DNA of 64,000 nt from Azospirillum sp. B4 (GTDB taxonomy: Bacteria > Pseudomonadota > Alphaproteobacteria > Azospirillales > Azospirillaceae), in the NCBI RefSeq assembly GCF_000333275.1, contig NZ_BACU01000289.1, positions 62,001 through 126,000 on the forward strand. The letters are read 5' to 3'. The position numbers and the translations under genes were made by a program. A model generated the notes under the pieces. The model saw only the letters and a program-made list of their open reading frames with translations. It did no database searches and was not told the DNA's origin. Of the stretch, positions 9,062 to 17,042 are shown piece by piece. The number at the start of each line of letters is the position of its first letter. The stretch's first letter is position 1.

Positions 9062-9791
9062 CCGCCAACGATGGGCGTCCCCCACAAGGCGACGCGCTGG
9101 AAGGCCTGTGCGCTGGTCGGCGGGCGCATGCGACCCGCCCACTGAACAAGCCCAGGCCCCCACGGACGGCCCGATGGACGGCAGCCCCCCCTGAGCGGGG
9201 CCAGCCCATGGGAACAGGCGTGAACCAGGGGCACGGCGACAGGCCGCGCCAGGACGGACCATCAAGGGCATGACGTCACGGCGCGTCCCGAGCGGGAATC
9301 AGGCCGCGGGTGGGCACGTCCCTGGGCGAAAACCTCCTGTCCCGGTTCGTCGATGGGTGGACCGTCCAAGCGCGGCGGACGGCCGCGCGTTCCTTTGGCA
9401 CGGCGCCAGCCGCCGATCATAAGTTGATTGGAAGCCGACGGCACATCAAATCGGCGACGCCGATTGTCAGAACTCATCACATGTTGACGATAGTCAAGAA
9501 ACTATCATTGAGAGTCACTTGCCATCGCAAGGATGCAATGATAGGAGTCGTCACACAATAATTACAGCGCCGTTTATTTGGGGATGAACGGGCCATTAAT
9601 TCGGCAGTTCCCCCTATCCAAATGTAAACGGCGTTTTAATGCGGATTATATTGTGGGCGATGCCGTTGCCCTTGGGCCCCGCCTCATTCCAGGCGGTGAC
9701 ACTTTATCCGTGTGACGGCACTGTCCTTCCTGCCACAGGGCCTTTATCCTGCAAGGGTCTATCCCATGGGATTGCCGCCTGGAGGGGTCCT
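9062..9791. other. Gene-less stretch, second half AT-rich
   Basis: No ORF here has a plausible start and protein-like composition. From about 9400 to 9650 the base composition becomes clearly more AT-rich than the flanks. This part holds a perfect GATAGT-N6-ACTATC inverted repeat (9489-9506) and a longer imperfect inverted repeat (9568-9633, listed separately). It probably holds the promoter for the RDD gene. Confidence 0.5.
9568..9633. repeat. Imperfect 14-base-pair inverted repeat with long spacer
   Basis: CGCCGTTTA-TTTGG at 9568-9581 is mirrored by CCAAA-TG-TAAACGGCG at 9618-9633. The arms pair over 14 positions with a two-base bulge and are separated by 36 bases. A TTTTAAT run follows the right arm. 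It could be a transcription terminator with a large loop, or paired ends of a mobile-element remnant. Neither is proven. Confidence 0.55.
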
Positions 9792-10367
9792 TTGAGCACC
9801 GACGCAGCCGTACCCGCCCACCCCCTTGCCGATGCTCTTCCCCCTGGATGGACCTATGGCGGTTTCTGGCGCCGGGTCCTGGCGGCCGTCATCGACGGAT
9901 TGATCCTGTTCGTGGCCTCACTGGCCCTGGCCGTGATCTTCGGCTATCCGCTGGCGCCTGGCGTCGGTGACGGCGCGCAACCGGCGGCGGTGACTGGCCT
10001 GCCCACGGCGGCGGTAGTCAACATCGCCCTGTACCTCGGCTATCACACAGCCTTCGTGGCCAGCGGCATGCGGGCCACGCCCGGCAAGCGGTTCATGACC
10101 CTGGTGGTGGCCCTGCCCGATGGCGGCCGGGTCAGCGCGGGCATCGCCTTCGCCCGCATCGGCGTGCAGGAACTGATCTCCACGCCCCTGGTCGTCCTGC
10201 AACCCCTGGCCAAATCGGCACCGTTGCTCTACGGCGGCCTGGCCCTGGTCCTGTGCGTCGCCCTGCTGGTCAACTACCTGATGGTGGCCTTCGCCCCGGA
10301 AAAGACCGCCGGCCACGACCGCATCTGCGGCACACGCGTGTTCAAGACGCCGGATAGCGACGTGTGA
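9792..10367 (+). CDS. RDD-family membrane protein (first of two)
   Basis: I chose the TTG at 9792 because GGAGGGG sits five bases upstream and the RDD motif follows at the usual distance. The in-frame ATG at 9639 would add about 50 non-conserved residues. The 191-residue product has GGFWRRVLAAVIDGLILF, where R and D match the family's name-giving residues, then about three to four membrane segments and the TPGKRFMTLVV signature near residue 95. RDD proteins are small inner-membrane proteins of uncertain, possibly transport, function. A paralogue follows 55 bases downstream on the same strand. Confidence 0.8.
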   Translation: MSTDAAVPAHPLADALPPGWTYGGFWRRVLAAVIDGLILFVASLALAVIFGYPLAPGVGDGAQPAAVTGLPTAAVVNIALYLGYHTAFVASGMRATPGKRFMTLVVALPDGGRVSAGIAFARIGVQELISTPLVVLQPLAKSAPLLYGGLALVLCVALLVNYLMVAFAPEKTAGHDRICGTRVFKTPDSDV

Positions 10368-10422
10368 TGTGATATCTGAGGGGCGCTGGAAATCCCTCCC
10401 ATCTGGCTGAAAGTCCTCACTT

Positions 10423-11016
10423 TTGATTGTCGACACCACCCCAATCCCGCCGCCGGCCGTCGCCCCCATCCTGGCCGCCGGTTGGGACTATGCCAGCTTC
10501 GGCCGCCGATGGGCGGCGCTGTGGATCGATAAATTCATTTGTCTGGCAGCCACCCTCCTTATGGCCCTCGTCGCCTTCATCGTGTCGTGGGCCACCGGCG
10601 GTTTGGACCAGGTGGAAACCCCGGAAGCCGAATGGGGGTTCGGAGCGCTCTTTCAGATGGTCTTCATTCTCTACGACACCGCGTTCGTCGCCTCAGCCCA
10701 CCAGGCGACACCCGGGAAGCGTATCCTGAAGCTGGTTGTTGGCCATGTCGATGGCAGGCGGTTGAGCTGGCCTCGAGCGCTAGGCCGGGCGACGATGAAA
10801 AGCGTGATTTCCCTGCCAGTCGACATCGCCGGGCAATTGGACGCCCATGCGCCGGAGATTCTGCCGATCAAACTGGTCGGCCTCGCCTTGATGCTGCTCA
10901 ACTATCTGCCGGCGGCCTTCACTCTTGAGCGGACGGGCGGCCACGATCTGTCATGCGGCTCTCGGGTGTTCAAGTTGACACCGCCGGTGCCCGGCGTTTT
11001 CCCAAGGCGCCTTTGA
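10423..11016 (+). CDS. RDD-family membrane protein (second of two)
   Basis: This 197-residue paralogue of the preceding gene starts with TTG at 10423. It repeats the plan: PPPAVAPILAAGWDYASFGRRWAALWIDKFI at the N-terminus, split here only by the family Arg and Asp, then membrane segments, TPGKRILKLVVG near residue 100, and a C-terminal ERTGGHDLSCGSRVFK that parallels EKTAGHDRICGTRVFK of the first copy. The matching C-termini argue for tandem duplication. No strong ribosome-binding site is visible, so translational coupling or a later start is possible. Function is unknown. Confidence 0.78.
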   Translation: MIVDTTPIPPPAVAPILAAGWDYASFGRRWAALWIDKFICLAATLLMALVAFIVSWATGGLDQVETPEAEWGFGALFQMVFILYDTAFVASAHQATPGKRILKLVVGHVDGRRLSWPRALGRATMKSVISLPVDIAGQLDAHAPEILPIKLVGLALMLLNYLPAAFTLERTGGHDLSCGSRVFKLTPPVPGVFPRRL

Positions 11017-11097
11017 CCTTCCCCCGTGTTTTTCGGCACCCAAGCCAGTATGGTTAACACGGGCGGGCCGAGAAATCCCGCGTGGGAGGAAACCGGA

Positions 11098-12513
11098 ATG
11101 GCGATCAATAAGATGGCGGGCGGTACGGGTGAGGAGGGAATGCTGGCGCGTGGCGCCATCGCCTTCACCCGCTGGGCGGAGACATGGTTCCCCGACGCCT
11201 TCGTGTTCGTGGTGCTGGGCGTCATCATCGTGGCGGCCGGCAACCTGGCCACCGGCGCGCCGGTGGGCGCCGTCGCCACCGGGGTCGGCGATGGGTTCTG
11301 GTCGCTGATCCCCTTCACCATCCAGATGTCCATGGTGGTGATCACCGGCTATGTCGTCGCCAGCTCGCCGCCGGTGCTGCGGCTGATCGAATGGCTGGCC
11401 CGGGTGCCGGCCACCGGCCGGGGGGCGGTGGCCTTCGTCGCCTTCGTCAGCATGGCGGCCTCATACCTGAACTACGCCCTCAGCCTGGTGCTGGGCGCCC
11501 TGCTGGTGCGGGCGCTGGCCCGGCGCCGGGACATCCGCGTCGATTACCGCGCGGCGGGCGCCGCCGCCTACCTGGGCCTGGGCGCCACCTGGGCCCTGGG
11601 CCTCAGCTCGTCCGCCGCCATGCTGCAGGCCAACCCCGCCAGCCTGCCCAAGGCCGTGGCCGACATCACCGGCGTCATCCCGCTGAGCCAGACCATCTTC
11701 CTCTGGCAGTCCATGGTGATGGGCCTGGTGATCCTGCTGGCCTCCGTCGCCATCGCGTACTACTCCGCCCCCGGCGACGCGCAGGCCCGCACGGCCGCCG
11801 ACCTGGGCGTGGACGTGACGGAGGCGGCCAGCGGGAAGGCCGACGGCCCCACCCGGCCGGGCGACTGGCTGGAGCTGACACCCATCCTGCCGCTGATCAT
11901 CGTGGCGCTGGGCGCCGGCTTCCTGGTGCACGAGTTCCAGAACAAGCCGGCCTTGAGCGTCATCTCCAACCTCAACACCTACAACTTCTTCTTCATCATG
12001 CTGGGCCTGCTGCTGCACGGCCGCCTGCGCAGCTTCCTGACCGCCGTGTCCAAGGCGGTACCCAGCACCGCCGGCGTGCTGATCCAGTTTCCCTTCTACG
12101 GCGCCATCGCCCAGTTGCTGACCCAGGTGCCGGGGGCGGATGGCCAATCCATCTCCCACCACTTGGCGCATCTGTTCGTCAGCCTGGCCAATGGCGGCAC
12201 CTTCCCTGTCGTCATCGGCGTCTATTCCGCCATCCTGGGCTTCCTGGTGCCGTCCGGCGGCGGCAAATGGATCATCGAGGCGCCCTACGTCATGCAGGCC
12301 GCCATCGACGTGAACGCGCACAAGGGCTGGGCGGTGCAGGTCTATAACGCCGCCGAGGCCCTGCCCAACCTGATCAACCCCTTCTGGATGCTGCCGCTGC
12401 TGGGCGTGCTGGGCCTGAAGGCCAAGGACATCGTGGGCTTCAGCTTCACCCAACTGCTGTTCCACCTGCCCCTGGTCCTGTTCCTGCTATGGCTGCTGGC
12501 GCCGGCCCCATGA
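11098..12513 (+). CDS. Short-chain fatty acid transporter, AtoE family
   Basis: The start is ATG 11098, with GGGAGGA nine bases upstream; an earlier in-frame start at 11026 lacks one. The 471-residue product has about 12 hydrophobic segments and AtoE-type signatures: FPDAFVFVVLGVII near residue 35, PFTIQMSMVVITGY near residue 75, and FLVPSGGGKWIIEAPY near residue 385. AtoE proteins move acetoacetate or short-chain fatty acids through the inner membrane. No acetoacetate-utilising CoA-transferase or thiolase is adjacent. An acetoacetate decarboxylase occurs about 27 kb away in this window, which is only suggestive. Confidence 0.87.
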   Translation: MAINKMAGGTGEEGMLARGAIAFTRWAETWFPDAFVFVVLGVIIVAAGNLATGAPVGAVATGVGDGFWSLIPFTIQMSMVVITGYVVASSPPVLRLIEWLARVPATGRGAVAFVAFVSMAASYLNYALSLVLGALLVRALARRRDIRVDYRAAGAAAYLGLGATWALGLSSSAAMLQANPASLPKAVADITGVIPLSQTIFLWQSMVMGLVILLASVAIAYYSAPGDAQARTAADLGVDVTEAASGKADGPTRPGDWLELTPILPLIIVALGAGFLVHEFQNKPALSVISNLNTYNFFFIMLGLLLHGRLRSFLTAVSKAVPSTAGVLIQFPFYGAIAQLLTQVPGADGQSISHHLAHLFVSLANGGTFPVVIGVYSAILGFLVPSGGGKWIIEAPYVMQAAIDVNAHKGWAVQVYNAAEALPNLINPFWMLPLLGVLGLKAKDIVGFSFTQLLFHLPLVLFLLWLLAPAP

Positions 12514-12630
12514 ATTCGGGCGTCGATAGCACGGGTTGAAAAAATGCCGCACCCACCGCCCATGGATTGAAGGGCGGCGGTGGCGGTACCCTCGGCGCCG
12601 CGACATTCCCCCGCCGGAGGTGTACACCTG

Positions 12631-13056
12631 ATGAAAACCATCGTCGTCCTGACCGTCCTGTCCCTGCTACTGGCCGGCTGCGCCACGCCGCCGGCCACCC
12701 CCCTTGACGCCGTCCAACGGGCCGCGGCGGCGGCACCGGACGGCGTGTCGAACACCTACGCCCTGGACGTGCAGGCCACGGGGCGGGAGCATGGGCGCAT
12801 CTACCTGAATTCGGAAAAGGACTACCGCGACCAGCGTAACGTGACGGTCGAGATCCTGCCGGCCGCCGTGCCCGCCTTCCGCCAGGCGTATGGCCAGGAT
12901 GCCGACACCTATCTGCAAGGCCGGCGCATCCTGGTCAGCGGCGAGGCCAAGCGGGTGACCGTCTGGTTCTTCGCCAACGGCAAGCAGACCGAGAAATATT
13001 ACTACCAGACCCATATCGTGGTGGCGGACCCCAGCCAGATCCAGGTGGGTTCCTGA
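12631..13056 (+). CDS. Small lipoprotein, intact copy of a tandem pair
   Basis: ATG 12631 lies seven bases after GGAGG and begins a lipoprotein signal peptide whose lipobox is LLAGC, with Cys at residue 16. The mature part is about 126 residues, probably anchored in the outer membrane because no Asp follows the Cys. I do not recognise the family. Conserved points shared with the next gene are YALDVQATGREHGRIYLNSEKDY split as two short blocks, EILPAA, the DADTYL-GRR segment, GEAKRVTVW and a YYQTHIVV ending. These suggest a small beta-rich domain. A degenerate paralogue follows 117 bases downstream. Confidence 0.78.
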   Translation: MKTIVVLTVLSLLLAGCATPPATPLDAVQRAAAAAPDGVSNTYALDVQATGREHGRIYLNSEKDYRDQRNVTVEILPAAVPAFRQAYGQDADTYLQGRRILVSGEAKRVTVWFFANGKQTEKYYYQTHIVVADPSQIQVGS

Positions 13057-13173
13057 TCCCAGCCCAAGCGCCGCGTCGGCCAGGGCGCCACGTCGGCCCG
13101 GCCACCGCGTCGGATTGAAGGGACGCCCCCGCGCGTTACTTTGATGCGGAGCCTTGCATCGCTGGAGAGCCCA

Positions 13174-13588
13174 ATGAAAACCGCCGTCCTGCTGCTGATC
13201 GGATCCACCCTGCTGGCCGGCTGCGCCACCCAGCCCCTCACCACCGAAGACGCCATCCGGTACGCCGCCGCCGTGGCACCGGACGTCTATTCCGACACCT
13301 ACGTCATGACGGTGCAGGCGACGGGCCGGGACAACGGCCGCATCTTCCTGAATTCACAGGCGGACTATCGCGACCCGCATAATCTGTCTATTGAGATCCT
13401 GCCCGCCGCCCTGCCCCGCCTTCAACAGGTCTACGGCGAGGATGCGGATACCTACCTCAAGGGCCGCCGCATCACCGTGCTGGGTGAAGCGAAAGCGTGT
13501 CACCGTCTGGCGGTCGGAAACCGACACCACCTACTACCAGACCCATATCGTCGTCTCAGCGCCGGAACAGATCGGCGTCGAGTCCTAA
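13174..13588 (+). pseudogene. Second lipoprotein copy, disrupted by a one-base frameshift
   Basis: ATG 13174 begins a signal peptide with an LLAGC lipobox, and the first 105 residues closely match the upstream lipoprotein. At 13491-13494 the sequence GAAA carries one A more than the paralogue-like reading requires. The current frame turns into ACHRLAVGN and runs on toward the acetyltransferase gene. Shifting by one base restores KRVTVWRSETDTTYYQTHIVV and a stop at 13588, exactly where the family should end. It is either a recent pseudogene, a programmed shift or a sequencing error; the excellent conservation on both sides means any inactivation is recent. Confidence 0.75.
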
Positions 13589-13665
13589 GTCTTCCCCTGT
13601 CGGCTTGCCAGGCCCTCATCCTTTCGGGGATGGTGGCCCCGCAAGGGCCAGGGAAAGGGTGTGTC

Positions 13666-14274
13666 ATGGCGGATCACGAAACGGGAGCCATCGTGCCCCG
13701 CCTGGAAGACGGGACCGTCATCCTGCGGCCCCTGCGCCCGGATGACGCCGTCGGCCGGCTGGCACTGGGCCGCGATCCGGAAATTTACCGCCTGATGGGC
13801 TGGGATGGCGGTGGCGACACCCCGCCCTTCACCCAAGCCGACGCCGACACCTGGCTGGCGGACCAGATGAAGTTCCCTTCCACCTGGGCCATCGCCCTGC
13901 CGGAACCGGGAGCGCCCGGCGCGGATGGTCCACCGCCCGACCGCCTGCTGGGCACCGTACGCCTGGGCGGCATCAACGGGGCGCTGCCCCTGGGCCGGCG
14001 GGTCGCCAGCCTGGGCATCGGCCTTCTGGACCCCGCCGTGCTGGATCGGGGGCTGGGCATGCGGGTGATGCGCCTGCTGCTGCCCCACGCCTTCGGCGCC
14101 ATGGGCCTGCACCGCGTCGGCCTGCGGGTGCTGGCCTTCAACACCCGCGCCATCCATTGCTATGAAAAGCTGGGCTTCCGCATCGAGGGACGGGAACGCC
14201 AGGCCTATTTCCTGACCGGCCAATGGCACGACAGCCTAGTCATGGGGCTGTTGGCGGAGGAGTATCAGCCCTGA
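13666..14274 (+). CDS. GNAT-family N-acetyltransferase (RimJ/RimL-like)
   Basis: This protein starts at ATG 13666, preceded by AAAGGGTGTGTC, and has 202 residues. It has the GNAT plan of the ribosomal-protein acetyltransferase subgroup. It opens LEDGTVILRPLRPDDAVG, has a VASLGIGLLDPAVLDRGLGMRVMRLL acetyl-CoA loop (two short blocks around residues 105-130), then GLHRVGLRVLAFNTRAI and YEKLGFRIEGRERQAYF, and ends with a Met-Gly-Leu strand. These enzymes transfer acetyl from acetyl-CoA to amino groups of proteins, peptides or small molecules. Substrate is unknown. Because of the upstream frameshift, its frame is continuous with the lipoprotein remnant, but a fusion protein is unlikely. Confidence 0.86.
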   Translation: MADHETGAIVPRLEDGTVILRPLRPDDAVGRLALGRDPEIYRLMGWDGGGDTPPFTQADADTWLADQMKFPSTWAIALPEPGAPGADGPPPDRLLGTVRLGGINGALPLGRRVASLGIGLLDPAVLDRGLGMRVMRLLLPHAFGAMGLHRVGLRVLAFNTRAIHCYEKLGFRIEGRERQAYFLTGQWHDSLVMGLLAEEYQP

Positions 14275-14509
14275 TAGACACTTCAACTGATAGAGGGTCG
14301 GCGAGTGCGCCCTCATACTTAATCTCAGCCGATATTTTGGCAGTCAGTTACTAGTAAATTATGTGGTCACTTCAGCCTTGAAATAAAATTACAGCCACTA
14401 GGATAAAAAATTACATCCCAGGAATTGAACTTAACGCATCATTGCAAGATATCAAATATGCATGTATCTTCATAACAAATCAATAATACAACTTACGGGA
14501 TTTAGGACG

Positions 14510-15541
14510 ATGGCAAACAGCGTCGCAACCTGGGGAAAGCGATACATTAAGAAGGTAGCAAGTCGGAAATGGCTTCTTCTTTTGGCGTCTGTAACATTTT
14601 TTCTAATATACTTCCTGTTAGATATAGTCATATCGGCAGGAGGCCAGGAACAATCCCACTCTATTGCGCATCTTATGCTGGAGTTTATTTCTCATAGCGC
14701 AAGAGATCTGGCAATATCTTTGGTTGTTGCGATTCTTCTTATTGTATCCATAGAAAATGCTCACCGTCAGCATTTGGATGACAGCATCCAAGAGAAAGTA
14801 GAAGCAATTAGTGAAAACGTCTTCCGTGGTGTTTTTGGCACTCACCTACCAACCGATTATGTTAAGCGCGTTGTCGACGATATATTGCGGGTTAAAATAA
14901 TACGCGATCATATCAATATTACCTACACCCTCAGTGACCAAAGCGAGAATCTACCCGATGGCTCAATATTAAGTTTTGTTTCCGTGGAGGCAGACGCCAC
15001 ATTCTGCGTACGAAATATAAGCAGCGAAAGCGTCGAAATCCCCATATTTCTTGCCCTCCCCAATCCATATGTGGAGGAAATGAAAAGACATGTACGAATA
15101 CTAGACGTTATAGTAGATGGAGACAGCAGAATTGACACTAAGCATCATGCTGATTTAAAATATAATCTCGCAACAAATAAACAATTGGTGCGGATTGACT
15201 TTGGGAGCTACCAGCTTCTCCCCGCCCAAAAAACAACAATTCGCCTTGTATATGCGATGGCAAAAGAGGCGGAAGATACCGAAGTTTTTAGAACCGCCCT
15301 TGCGACAGAAAAAATAACCATTCAGGCCTTTGATAGAACTTCTGGTGGCTTAGAACTTCATGCTGAAGCTATTAGACCGGAAAATCTGTCAGTTCAGCCC
15401 CAATACAACCATACGGTATATAGGTGGGAAACTATGGCCTACACCCTGCCATGGCAGGGGATAATTTTTTGGTGGAAGCGACGTTCCCCGAGCTTGCAGC
15501 TCATAGCTGAGCCGACACCGCCAAATGGGTTTATCTCTTAG
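14510..15541 (+). CDS. Unknown AT-rich membrane protein, probably horizontally acquired
   Basis: I do not recognise this protein. I favour ATG 14510, preceded by TTTAGGA, giving 343 residues; ATG 14462 would add 16. Two membrane segments lie near residues 23-44 (WLLLLASVTFFLIYFLLDIV) and 67-88 (RDLAISLVVAILLIVSIENA). They are followed by a short, mostly charged helix and a soluble beta-rich region of about 240 residues ending at Ser. This topology places the C-terminal domain in the cytoplasm if both ends face inward. Codon use (many ATA, TTA, AAA) and composition are strikingly unlike the flanks, so acquisition by transfer is likely. No transposase or integrase is adjacent. A strong terminator stands about 110 bases downstream. 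Confidence 0.75.
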   Translation: MANSVATWGKRYIKKVASRKWLLLLASVTFFLIYFLLDIVISAGGQEQSHSIAHLMLEFISHSARDLAISLVVAILLIVSIENAHRQHLDDSIQEKVEAISENVFRGVFGTHLPTDYVKRVVDDILRVKIIRDHINITYTLSDQSENLPDGSILSFVSVEADATFCVRNISSESVEIPIFLALPNPYVEEMKRHVRILDVIVDGDSRIDTKHHADLKYNLATNKQLVRIDFGSYQLLPAQKTTIRLVYAMAKEAEDTEVFRTALATEKITIQAFDRTSGGLELHAEAIRPENLSVQPQYNHTVYRWETMAYTLPWQGIIFWWKRRSPSLQLIAEPTPPNGFIS

Positions 15542-15607
15542 CTTAGTTGCGAAAGGGAGACCAAAGAGGTAGGCTCCAATCACCCAAAGCCCAAGGAGGC
15601 ATTGATA

Positions 15608-15643
15608 ATGCGTATTCGCCATGACGGGGGCTCAGTATTTTAA
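15608..15643 (+). CDS. Possible 11-residue peptide with perfect ribosome-binding site
   Basis: AAGGAGG at 15593-15599 is followed nine bases later by ATG and an 11-codon frame, MRIRHDGGSVF, ending in TAA at 15641-15643. The coding part overlaps a short GGGG/CCCC hairpin (around 15626-15648), and a strong terminator follows 12 bases after the stop. It may be a leader peptide, a toxin-like micropeptide or the end of a small RNA. Expression is unproven. Confidence 0.35.
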   Translation: MRIRHDGGSVF

Positions 15644-15654
15644 CCCCGCCAAGA

Positions 15655-15688
15655 AAGACCCTTGGGCACCCCCAAGGGTCTTTTCTTT
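15655..15688 (+). terminator. Strong rho-independent terminator, 12-bp perfect stem
   Basis: AAGACCCTTGGG (15655-15666), loop CACC, CCCAAGGGTCTT (15671-15682), then TTCTTT. The reverse strand also reads into a T-rich tract (from 15654 leftward CTTTCTTGG), so it may end both the AT-rich gene and leftward transcription from glutathione peroxidase. Confidence 0.9.
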
Positions 15689-15782
15689 GGTTAATAGCGT
15701 ATTTACCATCTAGCTGATTAATTAGAAGAAGCCTCTCTCTCATAGACTAGCATGGATTCCGGAACTATAATTCCACTGCCGT

Positions 15783-16265
15783 CTAAGCCGCCAGCGCTGC
15801 CTGGATGGCCTGTTCCAGCTTCTCCGGCTTGGCCACCGGCGGATAACGCTTCACCGAGCCATCCTTGCCCACCAGGAACTTGGTGAAGTTCCACTTGATG
15901 GACTTGCTGCCCAGGAAGCCGCGCGCCCGGCCCTTCAGGTGCTCATAGAGCGGTTCGGCCTTGGCGCCGTTGACCTCCACCTTGGCAAGCACGGGGAAGG
16001 TCACGTCATAGGTGAGGGAGCAGAAATTCTGGATTTCCTGGGCGTCGCCCGGTTCCTGCTGACCGAACTGGTTGCAGGGGAAGCCCAGGATGACCAGGCC
16101 CTTGTCCTTGTACTTGCGGTACAGCGCCTCCAGCCCCGTGTACTGCGGGGTGAAGCCGCATTTGCTGGCCACGTTGACCACCAGGACGACCTTGCCGCGA
16201 TAGCTGGCCATGTCCACCGGCGATCCCGCCGCGTCGCGCACCGTGTAGTCGTAAACCGTGGCCAT
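15783..16265 (-). CDS. Glutathione peroxidase (Cys type)
   Basis: This 160-residue thiol peroxidase starts at the ATG ending at 16265, with AGGGGG six bases upstream; a second ATG five codons earlier has weaker support. The active site is a cysteine, not selenocysteine: Cys36 in NVASKCGFTPQY, followed by the FPCNQFGQQEPG loop (Gln near residue 70, second Cys near 65) and the late WNFTKFLV tryptophan. It reduces hydroperoxides using thioredoxin or glutathione in the cytoplasm. The second cysteine in the FPCNQF segment fits the thioredoxin-dependent bacterial group. The gene stands alone, between an AT-rich island and a Ser/Thr-rich protein gene. Confidence 0.93.
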   Translation of the reverse strand: MATVYDYTVRDAAGSPVDMASYRGKVVLVVNVASKCGFTPQYTGLEALYRKYKDKGLVILGFPCNQFGQQEPGDAQEIQNFCSLTYDVTFPVLAKVEVNGAKAEPLYEHLKGRARGFLGSKSIKWNFTKFLVGKDGSVKRYPPVAKPEKLEQAIQAALAA

Positions 16266-16369
16266 GGCCGTCCCCCTCATGGCGGGACGGCCCGGCGGCC
16301 CTGCGCCCCGGGGTTCCCGACGTTCCCCGAAGCTACAGGACGGATTATCTTGTGCACAAGATAATTTGA

Positions 16370-16753
16370 TTACACCAGCATGTTGACGGAACTGATCTGC
16401 GACGCCTGGCTGCTGCCGTTGCTGGCATCGCTGTCGGTGCCGGCGGAGCCCTGGCCCGAACCGCTGCCGCTGGCCGACTGGGTTGCCGGTGTGGTGGTCA
16501 CGGTGGTGGACCCGTCGGAATAGGTGACGGTGGTGGTCGTCGACCCATCGGGCGCGCTGACGGTGACGGTGCTGGTCACCGTCTTGGTGGAGGAACTGCC
16601 GCTGGTGCCACTGGCCGACCCGCTGCTGTCGGTGGAGGAGGTGGAGGCCGCCGAGGAGGAGGACGCGCTGCTGGATGTGGTGCCACCGGACTGGAGCAAA
16701 GAGGTGAGCGACACGGTCATGTTGGTGCCGGTGGTCGACGAAACGCTGGTCAT
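16370..16753 (-). CDS. Low-complexity Ser/Thr-rich protein
   Basis: This 127-residue product starts at the ATG ending at 16753, behind a GGGGGA site. By my count 69 of its 127 residues are Ser or Thr, much of the rest is Gly, Ala, Val or Asp, and there is no Cys. The centre holds Thr-Val alternations (TKTVTSTVTV and TTTTVTYSDGS, TTVTTT) flanked by Ser-rich linkers. No signal peptide or membrane segment is visible; the first residues are MTSVSSTTGTNMTVSL. The composition resembles linkers and secreted or glycosylated stalks. The codon pattern (G/C at third positions) is like the neighbours, which supports real coding. Function is unknown. Confidence 0.6.
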   Translation of the reverse strand: MTSVSSTTGTNMTVSLTSLLQSGGTTSSSASSSSAASTSSTDSSGSASGTSGSSSTKTVTSTVTVSAPDGSTTTTVTYSDGSTTVTTTPATQSASGSGSGQGSAGTDSDASNGSSQASQISSVNMLV

Positions 16754-16988
16754 GGCGACATCCCCCAGGTGTGCGGATGGCAGGCAGGGACCATCCCCCG
16801 CCTGAAGACAGGCCCCAGGGTGGGGCGGCGCCGGCCAGGGCCACCAGCGGCAAGAGGACAGGGCCTCCGACCGCAAATGGCGTGACAGCCTTTGCCCCGT
16901 CCGCCGTTGCGTAACGCGGCAATTCGCACCTTTGCCAGGAAAGCGTGATCGATGGCGACGGATACGCGTGGCGGCCGTCGCCGGCACG

Positions 16989-17012
16989 CGCTATATTTAC
17001 CGAGATATAGCG
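16989..17012 (+). promoter_or_regulatory. Mo-box: ModE-type operator upstream of modABC
   Basis: Perfect 8-base arms CGCTATAT and ATATAGCG are separated by eight bases. This matches the known inverted-repeat form of ModE/MopAB operators (CGxTATAT-type arms). It lies 30 bases before the modA start, so molybdate-bound regulator would block transcription of the uptake operon. Confidence 0.88.
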
Positions 17013-17042
17013 TTAAGCCGAAGGCCGAGGGGGACGACGGGC

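Noticed and set aside
9310-9561. A short gene in the AT-rich patch
   Set aside because: The GTG start has no ribosome-binding site and the composition is not protein-like.
13141-14274. A natural lipoprotein-acetyltransferase fusion protein
   Set aside because: The continuous frame is created by the single extra A; both parts have their own starts, and shifting by one base restores a complete lipoprotein end.
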